Source: Paracoccus denitrificans
Lineage (GTDB): Bacteria > Pseudomonadota > Alphaproteobacteria > Rhodobacterales > Rhodobacteraceae
Assembly (NCBI RefSeq): GCF_900100045.1
Contig: NZ_FNEA01000021.1
Coordinates: 1 to 64,000, forward strand
Length of the DNA stretch: 64,000 nt
Direction: 5' to 3'
Under the pieces are notes generated by a model. It saw only the letters and a list, made by a program, of their open reading frames with translations. It was not told the origin of the DNA and ran no database searches. The position numbers and the translations under genes were made by a program. This document shows positions 45,909 to 56,400 of this stretch, one piece after another (position 1 is the first letter of the stretch; each line of letters begins with the position of its first letter).

Positions 45909-47042
45909 TCATAGCGCGGCTGCGGCGGCGATTTCCACCGCAAAGGCGCCGTTCATGCCTTCGACCGCGGTATTGGTCAGCGCGACCAGGCTGCGGCGGC
46001 GGGCGGGATCGACGATCCAGCTGTGGCCGTAGATGCCGCCCCAGCTGAGGCAGCCTTGCGGCAGGCCGATACCGGCCGCTTCGGCATCGGTGATGACCGC
46101 GCCCGCCCAGGCATGGCCCCAGCCGGGCCCGCGCAGCGGGTGACGCTGGCGGATGCGGTTGCGTTGCGCCTCGGCACGCAGGCTTTCGCCCAGGAAAGAG
46201 CCGTCGCGCAGGGTTTCCAGCAGCGCCAGCGCGGCCTTGGCCGTGCCCGCCATGCCACCGCCGCCCGAGGGATAGGCCAAGGGGTCGCGGATGCGCTCGG
46301 GCAGGTAGGCATAGCTCTGCTCGGGCTGCAGCGGGTTCCTGACCCGGGTCGGGCCGCGCATCCGCTGCGGCTGGGGGCGGGCATCGGCGTAGTTCGCGGC
46401 CAGGTCGGCGGAGTCCGGGGCGTGAAAACCGGCCTCGATGCCCAGGGGGTCGGTCACCAACTCGGCCATGGCCTGGGGCAGCGGCATGTCGGCCGCCGAC
46501 TGGATCACTGCGCCCAGCACGTCGGTCGCTACCGAATAGCGCCAGCGCGTGCCGGGCGGCCGGTCCAGCGGCACCGAGGCGATGCGGCGCAGGTTCTCGG
46601 CCAGCGAGATGCCGCTGTCGCCGATCCCGTCCGAGACCCCGGCGCGGGCATAGGGGCCGTCCTCGGGCTGGTTGAAGCCATAGTCCAGCCCCGCCAGATG
46701 CGACATCAGCTGGTCCACGGTGATCGCGGGGCGGCTGCCGTCGGGCAGCGCGGGGGTGAAATCCGGCAGCCAGCGCGTCACCGGATCCTCGGGCGCGAGC
46801 CGGCCCGCCTGCATCAGCCGTAGCGCCGCGACCGTGGTGAAGGGCTTTGAGACCGAGGCATAGCGCAGCCAGGTGTTCTGGGCCATCGGCCGGCCTGCCT
46901 CGCGGTCGGCAAGGCCCTCGGCGCGGGCATGGACCAGCCGGCCATCCTCGGCCAGCAGCACCACGCAGCCGACGATCCGCCGCTCGGACAGTGCATTGTC
47001 GACGGCACGGTCCAGCGCGGCAATGCTGACAGAGAGGCTCAT
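45909..47042 (-). CDS. Beta-lactamase-fold serine hydrolase (class C/DD-peptidase-like)
   Basis: This 377-residue protein of the beta-lactamase/transpeptidase-like family has the SxxK active site SVSK (S63, K66) and a tyrosine in WRYSVATDVLG as the YxN-like element. C-terminal SYAYLPERIRDP and GHAWAGAV segments follow. There is no signal peptide, so it is probably cytoplasmic and may act on esters or D-amino peptides rather than antibiotics. The ATG at 47042 overlaps the stop of the phytase-like gene by 4 bases. It is the last gene of a coupled operon with an MFS transporter and MepA. Confidence 0.82.
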   Translation of the reverse strand: MSLSVSIAALDRAVDNALSERRIVGCVVLLAEDGRLVHARAEGLADREAGRPMAQNTWLRYASVSKPFTTVAALRLMQAGRLAPEDPVTRWLPDFTPALPDGSRPAITVDQLMSHLAGLDYGFNQPEDGPYARAGVSDGIGDSGISLAENLRRIASVPLDRPPGTRWRYSVATDVLGAVIQSAADMPLPQAMAELVTDPLGIEAGFHAPDSADLAANYADARPQPQRMRGPTRVRNPLQPEQSYAYLPERIRDPLAYPSGGGGMAGTAKAALALLETLRDGSFLGESLRAEAQRNRIRQRHPLRGPGWGHAWAGAVITDAEAAGIGLPQGCLSWGGIYGHSWIVDPARRRSLVALTNTAVEGMNGAFAVEIAAAAAL

Positions 47043-48007
47043 TCCGTCACCCGATACTCGACCAGTTCGGTGCGTTGCAGCCATCCGAAATTGTCATCCG
47101 AAATCATGGTGATGCGGATGCCCTGCCCGTCATGCCAGACCGAGATCCCCTCAAGGTTGTCATATTGCAGCGGCCGCGATTCCAGCAGCACCCGTTCGTT
47201 CGAGACACCGCTTTCCGACAAGTCGAAGCGCCGGACGCGCGCGCGAAAGCCCAGCAGCCCCTTGAAATCGCGTTCCAGCAGGTAGAAGCGGCCGTCCGGG
47301 CCGATATCGGCGCCGACCGCCAGCCAGTCGCCTGAGCGCGGGATCGAGAAGGGCTGGTCCCATTTGCCGTCCCGCCAGCGCCAGACCGGAAAGGGCCGGG
47401 TCAGGGCGCCCGACCGTTCGGGCAGGGTCAGCAGCGTGCCATCGGGCAGGATCGCCAGCGCCTCCAGCGAGGAATTGCGCTGCATCGCCTTGAATTCGGG
47501 CGGCCGGGGCAGGGGCTTGGCCGGGCTGTCGGGCGTGTCGTAGCGGGCGACGCGGGTCAGCCCCTCGAAGCTGATCCAGATCGTGCCGTCGGGGGCGATG
47601 GCCAGCCCCTCGCTGTCGCCCTGCCAGCCGGGTTTCAGCGGCTTGCCGGCGCTGTCGCGCAACTGGGCGCGGCCGGCCAGTTCCAGCCCGCGGATACGGC
47701 CCTGCGCGTCGCGTTCGACACTACCCCAGCGGATCGTGGCGCGATCGGAAAGCGCGGTGAAACGGTCGCCGTCGGCGCTGATCTCGATGCCCGAGAAGCC
47801 GCCGAAAGACTCGTCCTCCATCCGCCAGACATAGGTGGCGACGTAGTCCACGCGCGGCGCCGGTTGCGGCGCCGGATCGGCCGCGCAGGCCGAGGAGGCA
47901 GAGAGAAGCAACAGCGACAGCGCAAGGCCCGGCAGGCGGCGGGGCCGTCCTGCCGCGCCGCCGGCCCTGCCGCCGCGCCTTAGCGGGCGGTGGCGACGAC
48001 CTGGCAT
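47039..48007 (-). CDS. Esterase-like activity of phytase family protein
   Basis: This 322-residue exported protein starts at the ATG 48007 inside the 3' end of mepA (28-base overlap). The long basic N-region (RRHRPLRRG) and hydrophobic stretch LALSLLLLSASSACA form a signal peptide. The mature domain has repeated beta-propeller segments: GFSGIEISADGDRFTALSD, GDSEGLAIAPDGTIWISFE, SLEALAILPDGTLLTLPER and YDNLEGISVWHDGQGIRITM. These match the phytase-like esterase family (PF13449). The substrate is unknown. Translation overlaps both neighbours. Confidence 0.8.
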   Translation of the reverse strand: MPGRRHRPLRRGGRAGGAAGRPRRLPGLALSLLLLSASSACAADPAPQPAPRVDYVATYVWRMEDESFGGFSGIEISADGDRFTALSDRATIRWGSVERDAQGRIRGLELAGRAQLRDSAGKPLKPGWQGDSEGLAIAPDGTIWISFEGLTRVARYDTPDSPAKPLPRPPEFKAMQRNSSLEALAILPDGTLLTLPERSGALTRPFPVWRWRDGKWDQPFSIPRSGDWLAVGADIGPDGRFYLLERDFKGLLGFRARVRRFDLSESGVSNERVLLESRPLQYDNLEGISVWHDGQGIRITMISDDNFGWLQRTELVEYRVTE

Positions 48008-48852
48008 TGACGGGGCATCTCGCTCAGCCGGAAGCTGCGGGGGTGGCGATAGTTCGGATCGGGCGGCACCGGCTTGACCCGGCCGGGATCGATGCGGTTC
48101 TTGATCCACTCTGCCGCCTCGGCGCAGCCGTCCCCGGGCGGGGGCGCGTCCTGCTGCTGGCAGATCGAGCCCGCCGGACAGGCCATTCGGACGTGGAAGT
48201 GATAGTCGTGGCCGTTCAGCGGGCGCACCTTGCGCAGCCAGGTGCGGTCTCCGGTCTCCATCTGGCACATCGCCACCTTGGCGACCGGATCGACGAAGAT
48301 GCGCTCGACCCGCGGGTCGCGGGCGGCGGCGCGCATGATCGCCATGTGTCCGCCGCTCCACAGGCCCGAGGGCGCAGTGCCGGCCTTGTTCACCACCGAT
48401 TGCGACGAGATCTTCTCGCGTTGCGCCGCGCTCAGTTGCAGGCTTTGGGGCGGCAGCATCCAGATGTCGGCATCGAGGCCGGACTGGTGGCTGGCATGCC
48501 CCGAGGTCATAGGGCCGCCGCGCGGCTGGCCCATGTCGCCGATGTAAAGCCCTTGCCAGCCGACCTGACGGGCGGCCTGCGACAGGCCGATCAGGAAGCC
48601 GACCAGTTCGGGATGGCCCCAGTTGCGGTTCCTCGACAGGCGCATGGCCTGCCAGGTCGGGCCGGATTCGGGCAGCTGCACGGCGCCCGAGACGCAGCCC
48701 TTGGAATAGAACCCGATCGAGACGGGGGCGCCCCCCGTCGGGCCGGGAACGGCGCCGAAGACGCTGCGGGCCAGCGGGTCGGCCCCGGCAGGCTGGACCA
48801 GGCCAAGCCCGGTCAGCGCCAGCACGGCGGCGGTCAGGAATTTGCGGATCAC
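47980..48852 (-). CDS. mepA: Penicillin-insensitive murein endopeptidase MepA
   Basis: MepA is a periplasmic LAS-type zinc endopeptidase that cuts peptidoglycan cross-links. The GTG at 48852 overlaps the MFS stop (GTGA) and yields a signal peptide (VIRKFLTAAVLALTG, ending GAD). In the 290-residue protein the metal ligands are in TSGHASHQSGLDADIWM and YHFHVRM. Several cysteines (CVSGAVQLPE, CQME, ACPAGSICQQQ) fit the family's disulfides. It is intact. Confidence 0.93.
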   Translation of the reverse strand: MIRKFLTAAVLALTGLGLVQPAGADPLARSVFGAVPGPTGGAPVSIGFYSKGCVSGAVQLPESGPTWQAMRLSRNRNWGHPELVGFLIGLSQAARQVGWQGLYIGDMGQPRGGPMTSGHASHQSGLDADIWMLPPQSLQLSAAQREKISSQSVVNKAGTAPSGLWSGGHMAIMRAAARDPRVERIFVDPVAKVAMCQMETGDRTWLRKVRPLNGHDYHFHVRMACPAGSICQQQDAPPPGDGCAEAAEWIKNRIDPGRVKPVPPDPNYRHPRSFRLSEMPRQCQVVATAR

Positions 48853-50207
48853 TGCTCGGCCTCTCCTTTTGCTTTGACCCAAATTAGCAGAACCAGCGCC
48901 AGAAGGAACATCACGATGAGCGGAGAGATGCCGAGCCGTTGGTTGCCGGTCACATCCGTCACCGTGGCGATCAGGAGCGGCGCGAGGAAAGCCGTCGCCT
49001 TGCCCGAAAGCGCGTAGAGGCCGAAGGCCTCGGTGGCGCGCTCGGCCGTGGCGTGGCGCACCATCATCGTGCGGCTGGCCGATTGCAGGGCGCCGCCGGC
49101 ACCGCCGATCAGCGCGCCGCACAGGAAGAACAGCGCATCGGGCAGGCGCGAGCCCTCGGCCAGCGGCAGGCCCAGGACCTGCTGGCGGCTCATGCCGATG
49201 ACGAGGATGCAGACGCCGATCAGCACCAGCGTGCAGGCGACGATCACCGGCTTCGGCCCCCAGCGCCGGTCGGCGCGGCCGCCGATCCAGCTGATGACGG
49301 CGGCCGAGACGGCGCTGACCACGCCGAAGACCCCGGCCAGGAAGACCGGCCAGCCCAGCACCGTGCCGGCATAGACCCCGCCAAAGGCGTAAAGCGCGTT
49401 CAGCGCATCGCGCGAGAACATGGACGAGGCCAGCCAAGCCGCCAGCGAATGCCGGTGCCGCAGGCTGGCGAGCAGCCGGCCCAGTTCCGCCATGGCCGCG
49501 CCCAGATGCAGCGGTCGGCGCGGCCCCGGCGTCTCGGGCACCCAAAGCGCGAAGGGGATCATGAAGACCAGATACCACAGCGCCGTGAACGGCCCCACGG
49601 CCCGCGTGCCCTCGCGCAGCGCCGGATCGAGGCCCAGCACCGGAGGGATGCCCAGCATGGTGCGCCCGGTCTGGGCGTTCTCGGCCAGAAGCAGCAGCAC
49701 CGCGGCCAGCGCGATGACGCCGCCGAGATAGCCGAAGGCGAAGCCCGAGCCCGAGATGCGGCCGATTTCCCGATGCGGCGCCAACCCCGGCAACAGGGCA
49801 TTGGTGAAGATGGTGGCGAACTCCATGCCGATCAGCCCGATGCCGAAGGACAGGATCGCCAGATGCAGGTTCGGCTGGTCGGGCATCAGGAACCACAGTC
49901 CCCATGACCCCGCCATGTAGAAGACGGAAAAGACCCAGACCCAGACCAGCCGGCGGCCGGTATTGTCGGCGATGGCGCCCAGCACCGGGGCGAGCACCGC
50001 GATGATGACCCCGCAGATGCCCAGCCCGTAGCCCCACAGCGATTGCGCCGCCGCGCCCGCCGCCTCGGGCGTCATGCCCTGCGCGGTATAGTGCTGGCGG
50101 GCGATCTCGGCGTAATAGACCGGGAAGATGAAGGTCATCAGCAGCGTCGCAAAGGGCTGGCTGGCCCAGTCGAAGAACCACCAGCCCCAGATGCGTTTGC
50201 GTTCCAT
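48849..50207 (-). CDS. MFS transporter, UMF1/Atg22-like family
   Basis: This 452-residue transporter with 12 helices has an N-terminus WGWWFFDWASQPFATLLMTF, typical of the UMF1 (Atg22-like vacuole effluxer) family, with GLGICGVIIAVLAPVLGAIAD after. The yeast relatives export amino acids. The ATG at 50207 follows AGAGGGG. The start of this gene is 66 bases from the thioesterase stop. Its stop overlaps mepA. With MepA and a DD-peptidase-like hydrolase in one transcript, a role in handling cell-wall peptides or amino acids is inferred. Confidence 0.85.
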   Translation of the reverse strand: MERKRIWGWWFFDWASQPFATLLMTFIFPVYYAEIARQHYTAQGMTPEAAGAAAQSLWGYGLGICGVIIAVLAPVLGAIADNTGRRLVWVWVFSVFYMAGSWGLWFLMPDQPNLHLAILSFGIGLIGMEFATIFTNALLPGLAPHREIGRISGSGFAFGYLGGVIALAAVLLLLAENAQTGRTMLGIPPVLGLDPALREGTRAVGPFTALWYLVFMIPFALWVPETPGPRRPLHLGAAMAELGRLLASLRHRHSLAAWLASSMFSRDALNALYAFGGVYAGTVLGWPVFLAGVFGVVSAVSAAVISWIGGRADRRWGPKPVIVACTLVLIGVCILVIGMSRQQVLGLPLAEGSRLPDALFFLCGALIGGAGGALQSASRTMMVRHATAERATEAFGLYALSGKATAFLAPLLIATVTDVTGNQRLGISPLIVMFLLALVLLIWVKAKGEAEQ

Positions 50208-50273
50208 GCCGCGCCCCTCTTGCCCCCGGGCCGTGCCTGTTCCGCAGCCCGGGCGCATAAGGCCCCAGCGGGT

Positions 50274-50846
50274 TCAGGCTGGCAAGTCCGGATTGCGCTC
50301 GGCAGGCAGGATGGGCGGCAGCACCGGCGGCCAGGGCCGCTGGGCATCCGCCGCGATCCAGGATTGCACCCAGCCCGGCAGTTCCGGGCTGACCGGGTCG
50401 CGCCCCGCCGCCTGCATCAGCCGCGCCGGCGCCACGATGCCCTGGTCCGAGGTGATGGCGCCGCGCAGCAGCATGTGGTTGCAGCACTCGCCCGCCCGCC
50501 ACATGCTTTGCTCCATGTAAAGGAAGCGTTCGTCCCAACCGAGGGTGCGCGAAACCATGGTGAAGCGGTTGAAGGCCTTGATCCGGCGGCGATAGCGCAC
50601 CGTGTTGCCCGCCACCGTGATGCCCCAGCGGTTCTGCCGCATCGTGTCGATGATCCCGGTCCTGACCGCCATCGGCAGCCGCCCGAGGTCGTAGAGCGTG
50701 AGCGTGCGGCCGTTGTTCAGCTCGATCCAGGGGTCCAGGTCCCAGGGCCAGCAGCGATGGGTCGAGACATGCGCCTCCAGCACGCCGATGCGGGGGCTGC
50801 GGCGGAACTTCAGCATCTCCTTGGCAAAGCGGAGCATGGGATACAT
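50274..50846 (-). CDS. Acyl-CoA thioesterase-like (hotdog fold, 4HBT/Them6 type)
   Basis: This 190-residue protein resembles thioesterase-superfamily proteins of the Them6 group (DLDPWIELNNGRTLTLYDLGR, TVAGNTVRYRRRIKAFNRFTM, LGWDERFLYMEQSMWRAGECC). There is no signal peptide. The catalytic residue in this group is an Asp/Glu near the NNGR region. The start at 50846 is chosen because a longer ORF enters the promoter gap shared with yggT. It is cotranscribed with or followed by the MFS gene. Confidence 0.8.
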   Translation of the reverse strand: MYPMLRFAKEMLKFRRSPRIGVLEAHVSTHRCWPWDLDPWIELNNGRTLTLYDLGRLPMAVRTGIIDTMRQNRWGITVAGNTVRYRRRIKAFNRFTMVSRTLGWDERFLYMEQSMWRAGECCNHMLLRGAITSDQGIVAPARLMQAAGRDPVSPELPGWVQSWIAADAQRPWPPVLPPILPAERNPDLPA

Positions 50847-50988
50847 CGGCGGCTTCTCCTGCCTTGGGCACCGAAGCGGGCTAGCCCTGGCCGGCACGGG
50901 CGTCAATCGGAACGCTGCGGCCAAGCTGTGCCTTGCGCAACGCGGATGCCTGCCTTACCTGTCCACGGAACAGCCGGAAGGGAATGGA

Positions 50989-51282
50989 ATGGGCACGCTC
51001 TACGAAGCCTTGATGCTGATACTCGACGTCGTCTGGTTCGTGATGATCGCCCATATCATCATGTCATGGCTGATCAACTTCCAGGTGCTGAACCTGCGCC
51101 AGCCGCTGATCTGGCAGGTCTGGAACGGGCTCAACCGCCTGCTGGAGCCGATCTACGGCCCCGTCCGCTCGATCCTGCCGAACACGGGCGGGCTGGACCT
51201 GGCGCCGCTGGTCGTCTTTATCGGCATCATCATCCTGCAACGCGCGCTCGCCAACAACGCGGCCTGGTTCTACGGCTTCTAG
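50989..51282 (+). CDS. YggT family membrane protein
   Basis: This 97-residue protein has two membrane segments: LILDVVWFVMIAHIIMSW, the conserved LEPIYGPVRSILPNTGGLDL loop, and LVVFIGIIILQRAL. YggT proteins are linked to osmotic or envelope stress and, as YlmG, to division; function is not settled. The ATG at 50989 follows GGAAGGG. It is followed 2 bases later by recQ. Confidence 0.9.
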   Translation: MGTLYEALMLILDVVWFVMIAHIIMSWLINFQVLNLRQPLIWQVWNGLNRLLEPIYGPVRSILPNTGGLDLAPLVVFIGIIILQRALANNAAWFYGF

Positions 51283-51284
51283 GC

Positions 51285-53318
51285 ATGTCGGCCGCGCCCC
51301 TATTGCGGCAGGTCTTCGGCTTCGACGCCTTTCGGCCGGGGCAGGAAGAGATCGTCGATGCCGTGGCCGCCGGCCGCGACGTGCTGGCGATCATGCCGAC
51401 CGGCGGGGGCAAGTCGCTGTGCTACCAGCTGCCGGCGCTGATGCGGGACGGGCTGACGGTGGTCATATCGCCGCTGATCGCCCTGATGCGCGACCAGGTC
51501 CGGGCGCTGACCGAGGCGGGCGTCGCCGCCGCCGCCCTGACCAGCGGCAATTCGGACGAGGAAAACAGCGAGGTTCTGCGGGCGCTGAACGCACGGGAAT
51601 TGCGGCTGCTCTACATGGCGCCCGAGCGGCTGGCCTCGGGTGCGACCATTCCGATGCTGCGCCGCGCGGGCGTCCAGGCCATCGCCGTGGACGAGGCGCA
51701 TTGCGTCAGCCAATGGGGCCATGACTTCCGTCCCGATTACCTGCGCGTGGGCGAGTTGCGCCGGACGCTTTCCGTGCCGCTGGCCGCCTTTACCGCCACC
51801 GCCGATGCCGAGACCCGCGAGGAAATCGTCAAGCGCTTGTTCGACGGTGCGCAGCCGCAAAGCTTCCTGCGCGGTTTCGACCGGCCGAACATCCACCTGG
51901 CCTTCCAGCCCAAGGACGGGCCGCGCCGGCAGATCCTGGATTTCGCCGCCGCGCGCCGGGGCCAGTCGGGCATCGTCTATTGCGGCACCCGCGCCAAGAC
52001 CGAGACGCTGGCCGGTGCGCTGAACGAGGCCGGGCTTGCCGCCGTCGCCTATCACGGCGGCATGGAGCCCGACCAGCGCCGCAAGGTCGAGGCGCGGTTC
52101 CAGCGCGAGGACGGGCTGATCGTGGTGGCGACCGTGGCCTTCGGCATGGGCATCGACAAGCCCGACATCCGCTGGGTCGCCCATGCCGACCTGCCGAAAT
52201 CCATCGAGGCCTATTACCAAGAGATCGGCCGCGGCGGCCGCGACGGTGCCCCGGCCGAGACGCTGACGCTTTACGGCCCTGACGACATCCGCCTGCGCCG
52301 CGGCCAGATCGACGAGGGGCTGGCCCCGCCCGAGCGCAAGGCCGCCGACCATGCCCGGCTGAACGCCCTGCTGGGCCTGGCCGAGGCGACGGCCTGCCGC
52401 CGTGTCGCCCTGCTGCGCTATTTCGGCGAAGAGGCCGCGGCCTGCGGCAATTGCGACATCTGCGACAACCCGCCCGAATGCTTCGACGCGACCGAGGCGG
52501 CGCAAAAGGTGCTGTCGGCCGTGCTGCGCACCGGCCAGACCTATGGCGCGGGTCATGTCATCGACGTGCTGACCGGCACCATGACCGACCGCATACGCCA
52601 GCGCGGCCATGACCGGCTGCCGACCTTTGGCGTCGGGCGCGACATGGCCAAGCCGCAATGGCAGGCGGTCATCCGGCAGATGCTGGGCCGCGACCTGATC
52701 CGCCCCGATCCCGAGCGTCACGGCGGCCTGGCCATCACCGCCGCCGCCCATCCGGTGCTGCGCGGCGAAGAGCGTATCACCCTGCGTCGCGATGCCATGA
52801 CACGCGCACGCCCCGCCGTGGTGGTTCGCACGCAGGTCGATGAAGAGGACGCGCCGCTGCTTTCCGCGCTCAAGGCCAAGCGCCGCGCGCTGGCCGAGGC
52901 GGCGCGGGTGCCGGCCTATGTCATCTTTCCCGACCGCACGCTGATCGAGATGGCCCAAAGCCGCCCCCGCACGCTGGACGAGATGGCCCGGGTGAACGGC
53001 GTCGGCGCCAAGAAGCTGGAAAGCTATGGCGAGGAGTTCCTGCGCGTCATCGCCGGCGAGGTGGCGCCGATGCATCCCGCGCGCCGTGCGCTTGCCGGCC
53101 GCGCCTCGGGCGATCTGTTCGACCGGCTGGCCGAGGCGCAGGCCCGGCTGATGCGAGGCGAGGACGGCACGGAAAAGCCACTATCCGTCAGTAACTCCGC
53201 CCTGCGCCGCATTGCCGAGGACCGACCACGCGACCTGGCGCGCTATCTGGACGCGGCGCGGCTGGACCGTTTCGGCGCCGCCTTCGCCGCCGAGATCGCC
53301 GCCGACCCCGAGGGCTGA
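51285..53318 (+). CDS. recQ: ATP-dependent DNA helicase RecQ
   Basis: This is a 3'-5' DNA helicase for recombination and fork repair, 677 residues. Walker A MPTGGGKSLCYQ, DEAH box VDEAHCVSQWGHDF, AFTATAD, and motif VI (EIGRGGRDGAP) are present. A zinc-binding RQC region (CRRVALLRYFGE, CGNCDICDNP) and an HRDC domain (RTLDEMARVNGVGAKKLESYGEEFLR, about 545-590) follow. The C-terminal tail after HRDC is extended. The start at 51285 directly follows the yggT stop; a long upstream ORF extension is antisense noise. Confidence 0.97.
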   Translation: MSAAPLLRQVFGFDAFRPGQEEIVDAVAAGRDVLAIMPTGGGKSLCYQLPALMRDGLTVVISPLIALMRDQVRALTEAGVAAAALTSGNSDEENSEVLRALNARELRLLYMAPERLASGATIPMLRRAGVQAIAVDEAHCVSQWGHDFRPDYLRVGELRRTLSVPLAAFTATADAETREEIVKRLFDGAQPQSFLRGFDRPNIHLAFQPKDGPRRQILDFAAARRGQSGIVYCGTRAKTETLAGALNEAGLAAVAYHGGMEPDQRRKVEARFQREDGLIVVATVAFGMGIDKPDIRWVAHADLPKSIEAYYQEIGRGGRDGAPAETLTLYGPDDIRLRRGQIDEGLAPPERKAADHARLNALLGLAEATACRRVALLRYFGEEAAACGNCDICDNPPECFDATEAAQKVLSAVLRTGQTYGAGHVIDVLTGTMTDRIRQRGHDRLPTFGVGRDMAKPQWQAVIRQMLGRDLIRPDPERHGGLAITAAAHPVLRGEERITLRRDAMTRARPAVVVRTQVDEEDAPLLSALKAKRRALAEAARVPAYVIFPDRTLIEMAQSRPRTLDEMARVNGVGAKKLESYGEEFLRVIAGEVAPMHPARRALAGRASGDLFDRLAEAQARLMRGEDGTEKPLSVSNSALRRIAEDRPRDLARYLDAARLDRFGAAFAAEIAADPEG

Positions 53319-53425
53319 GCGCCCTTGCGGCCCGGTGCAGATCTGGCGGCTGCCGCAGGTGCGCCTCCCAAGCGGCGCGGCAATCGACCGCCCCGCTTTT
53401 GTCGGCGGATAGGCCCTTGGCGGCC

Positions 53426-56400
53426 TTATTCCTGCGCGGCGGCGCGGGCGCGGTCCTCGGCGCTGGGCATCGGGTCGCCCTTGGGCGGGCGGACGCCGAA
53501 TACCGCGCAGTAAAGCGCCGGGACGAAGATCAGCGTCACCAGCGTGCCGGCGATGATGCCGCCCATCATGGCAAAGGCCATCGGCCCCCAGAACACCTGG
53601 CGCGAGATCGGGATCAGTGCCAGGCTGGCCGCCGCCGCCGTCAGCAGGATCGGGCGGGCGCGGCTGTCGGATGCCTCGAAGACCGCGTCCCATTTCGCAT
53701 GGCCCTTGGCGATCAGCTCCTGGATTTCGTGCACCAGGATGACCGAGTTGCGGATCAGGATGCCGATCAGCGCCAGGATGCCGAGGATGGCGACGAAGCC
53801 CATCGGCACCCCGAAGGGCAAGAGTGCCGCGACCACGCCGATCAGCCCCAGCGGTGCGGCGGCAAAGACGATGAAGGACAGCCGGAAGCCCTGCATCTGC
53901 ACCATCACCAGCGAGGCCATGATCAGCAGCATGATCGGCACCACGGCGGCGATGGGCTCCTGGCTTTCGGCCGAGGTCTCGACCGTGCCGCCGACCACGA
54001 CCTTGACCCCTGGCGGCAATCCGGCCTGGAAGCGCGCAACCTTGTCGGCCAGCGCCTCGACCAGCGTGGCGGGCTGGTCCTTGCTGGCGATATCGGCCTT
54101 GACGGTGACGGTCGGCAACCCGTCGCGCTGCATGATCAGCGGTTGCTCGGTATCGTATTCCAGCTTGGCCAGCGAGGCGAGCGGGATCGGCGTGCCGGTC
54201 GGCGTCGCCAGTTGCAGGTTCTGGATCGAGGCCAGCGATTCGCGATCCTCCTGCGAGCCGCGGGCGGTGACGTTGATCAGGAAGATGCCGTCGCGCAACT
54301 GGGTGATCGTGCGGCCGCTGAAGGTTCCCGACAGCGCCCCCGAAATATCCTCGTTGGTCAGGCCCAGCCGGCGGGCCTGGTCCTGGTTCACCTGCAACCG
54401 CACCACGCGCGCGGGCTCGTTCCAGTCCAGCGCGATGTCGCGCAGCCGCGGCTCGGTCGCCAGCACCGCGGCAAGCTCGCGCGCCGCGTCGCGCGCCTGG
54501 TCCAGGTCGGGCGACGAGACGCGATACTGCACCGGCTTGCCGACCGGCGGCCCGATTTCAAGGTTCTTGACATAGATGTCGGTGCCGATCAGTTCGCGCC
54601 CGGCGAATTCGATCAGCCGCGCCTTGAGCCTGTCGCGCGCCGCCAGATCGGGGGTCTGGATCACGATCTGGCCCATATAGGGGCCGGGCGTGGGCACATC
54701 CATCGAGAGAACGAACCGCGGCGCGCCGCGGCCGACATAGGTGGTCCAGAATAGCGCGTCCCGTTCCTCGGCCAGCATCGCCTCGATCCTGGCCATGTCG
54801 GCATCGGTCTTGGCGATCGAGGCATTGGCGCGCTCGGTCACGTCCACGATGATCTCTGTCCGGTCCGAAGTCGGAAAGAACTGCTGCTCGACGAAGCGCA
54901 TTCCCACCACCGAAATCGCGAACACGGCCAGGGTGACGGCGATGGTCAGCCATTTGTGGTGCATGCCCCACAGGAGCAGGCCGTGGAACCGCCGGCGCAG
55001 CCAACTCGGCCGCTCGGATTTATGCACCATGGTCGCGGGCAGCATGGTGACGCCCAGAAGCGGCGCAAACAGCACGGCGACGATCCAGCTGACGATCAGC
55101 GAGACGGCGATCACCACGAAAAGCGAAAAGGTAAACTCGCCCGCTGCCGAACTGTTCAGCCCGATGGGGATGAAGCCCGCCACCGTCACCAGCGTGCCGG
55201 TCAGCATCGGGAAGGCGATGGAACTCCAGGCATGGCTGGCGGCGCGTTCCAGGCTGTCGCCGACCTCCAGCCGCGAGATCATCGTCTCGATGGCGATCAT
55301 CGCGTCGTCGACCAGCAGTCCCAGGGCGATGATCAGCGCCCCGAGCGAGATCCGCTGCAACGTGATGCCATAGATGTCCAGGATCACGAAGGTGATCGCC
55401 AGAACCAGCGGGATGGTCAGCGTCACCACGAAGCCGGCGCGCAGGCCCAGGCTGACAAAGCTGACCAGCAGCACGATGGCCACCGCTTCGGCGAGGGCCT
55501 GGACGAAATGGCCGACGGCCTCGTCCACCACATGCGGCTGGTCGGCGAACTTCGCCATCTCGATCCCGATGGGCAGGCCGCGCGCCACCTCGGCCATCAG
55601 CGCATCGACGTGCTGGCCGAATTCCAGGATGTTGCCGCCCTCGCGCATGCCGATCTGAAGGCCGACGGCCTCCTTGCCGTTATAGCGGAACAGCGCGCTT
55701 GGCGGGTCTTCGTAGCCGCGGGTGACGGTGGCCACGTCGCCGATGTTGAAGAAACGGTCGCCGACCCGCAGGTTCACCGCCGCGATCGATTGGGCGTCGT
55801 CGAACTGCCCGCCCACGCGCACCAGCACCTGTTCCGGCCCGGCCTGCACGATGCCTGAGGGAGAGATCGCGTTTTGCAGCGCCAGTGTCTGCACCACCTG
55901 GTTGTGGTTCAGCCCCAGAGCCGCCAGCCGCGCCGAGGAGAATTCCAGGTAGATCTGTTCCTTGCGCACCCCCAGAAGCTGGGTCTTGCCTGCCATCGGC
56001 AGCGCCTGGACCTGTTTGCGGATATCCTCGACCCGGTCGCGCAATTCGCGCTGGGTAAAGCCGTCCGAGGTGAAGGCATAGATATTGCCGAACACGTCGC
56101 CGAAATCGTCGTTGAACTGGAAGCCCTGGAATTCCTGCGGAAATTCCGGGCGGATGTCCGACATCATGTTGCGCACGCGCTTCCAGACCTCGGGCACCTG
56201 CGGGCCGCGGATCGTCGGGTCAAGCTCCAGGTAGACCACCGACTGGCCCGGCATGGTGACCGAGCGGGTGAATTTCAGCTCGTCTAGTTCCTCAAGCTTG
56301 GTCTCGATCCGCGTGGTAACCTGGTTCAGCGTGTCCTCGATGGTGGCGCCGGGCAGCGAGGCGCTGATCACCATGATCTTGATGGTGAAATTCGGATCCT

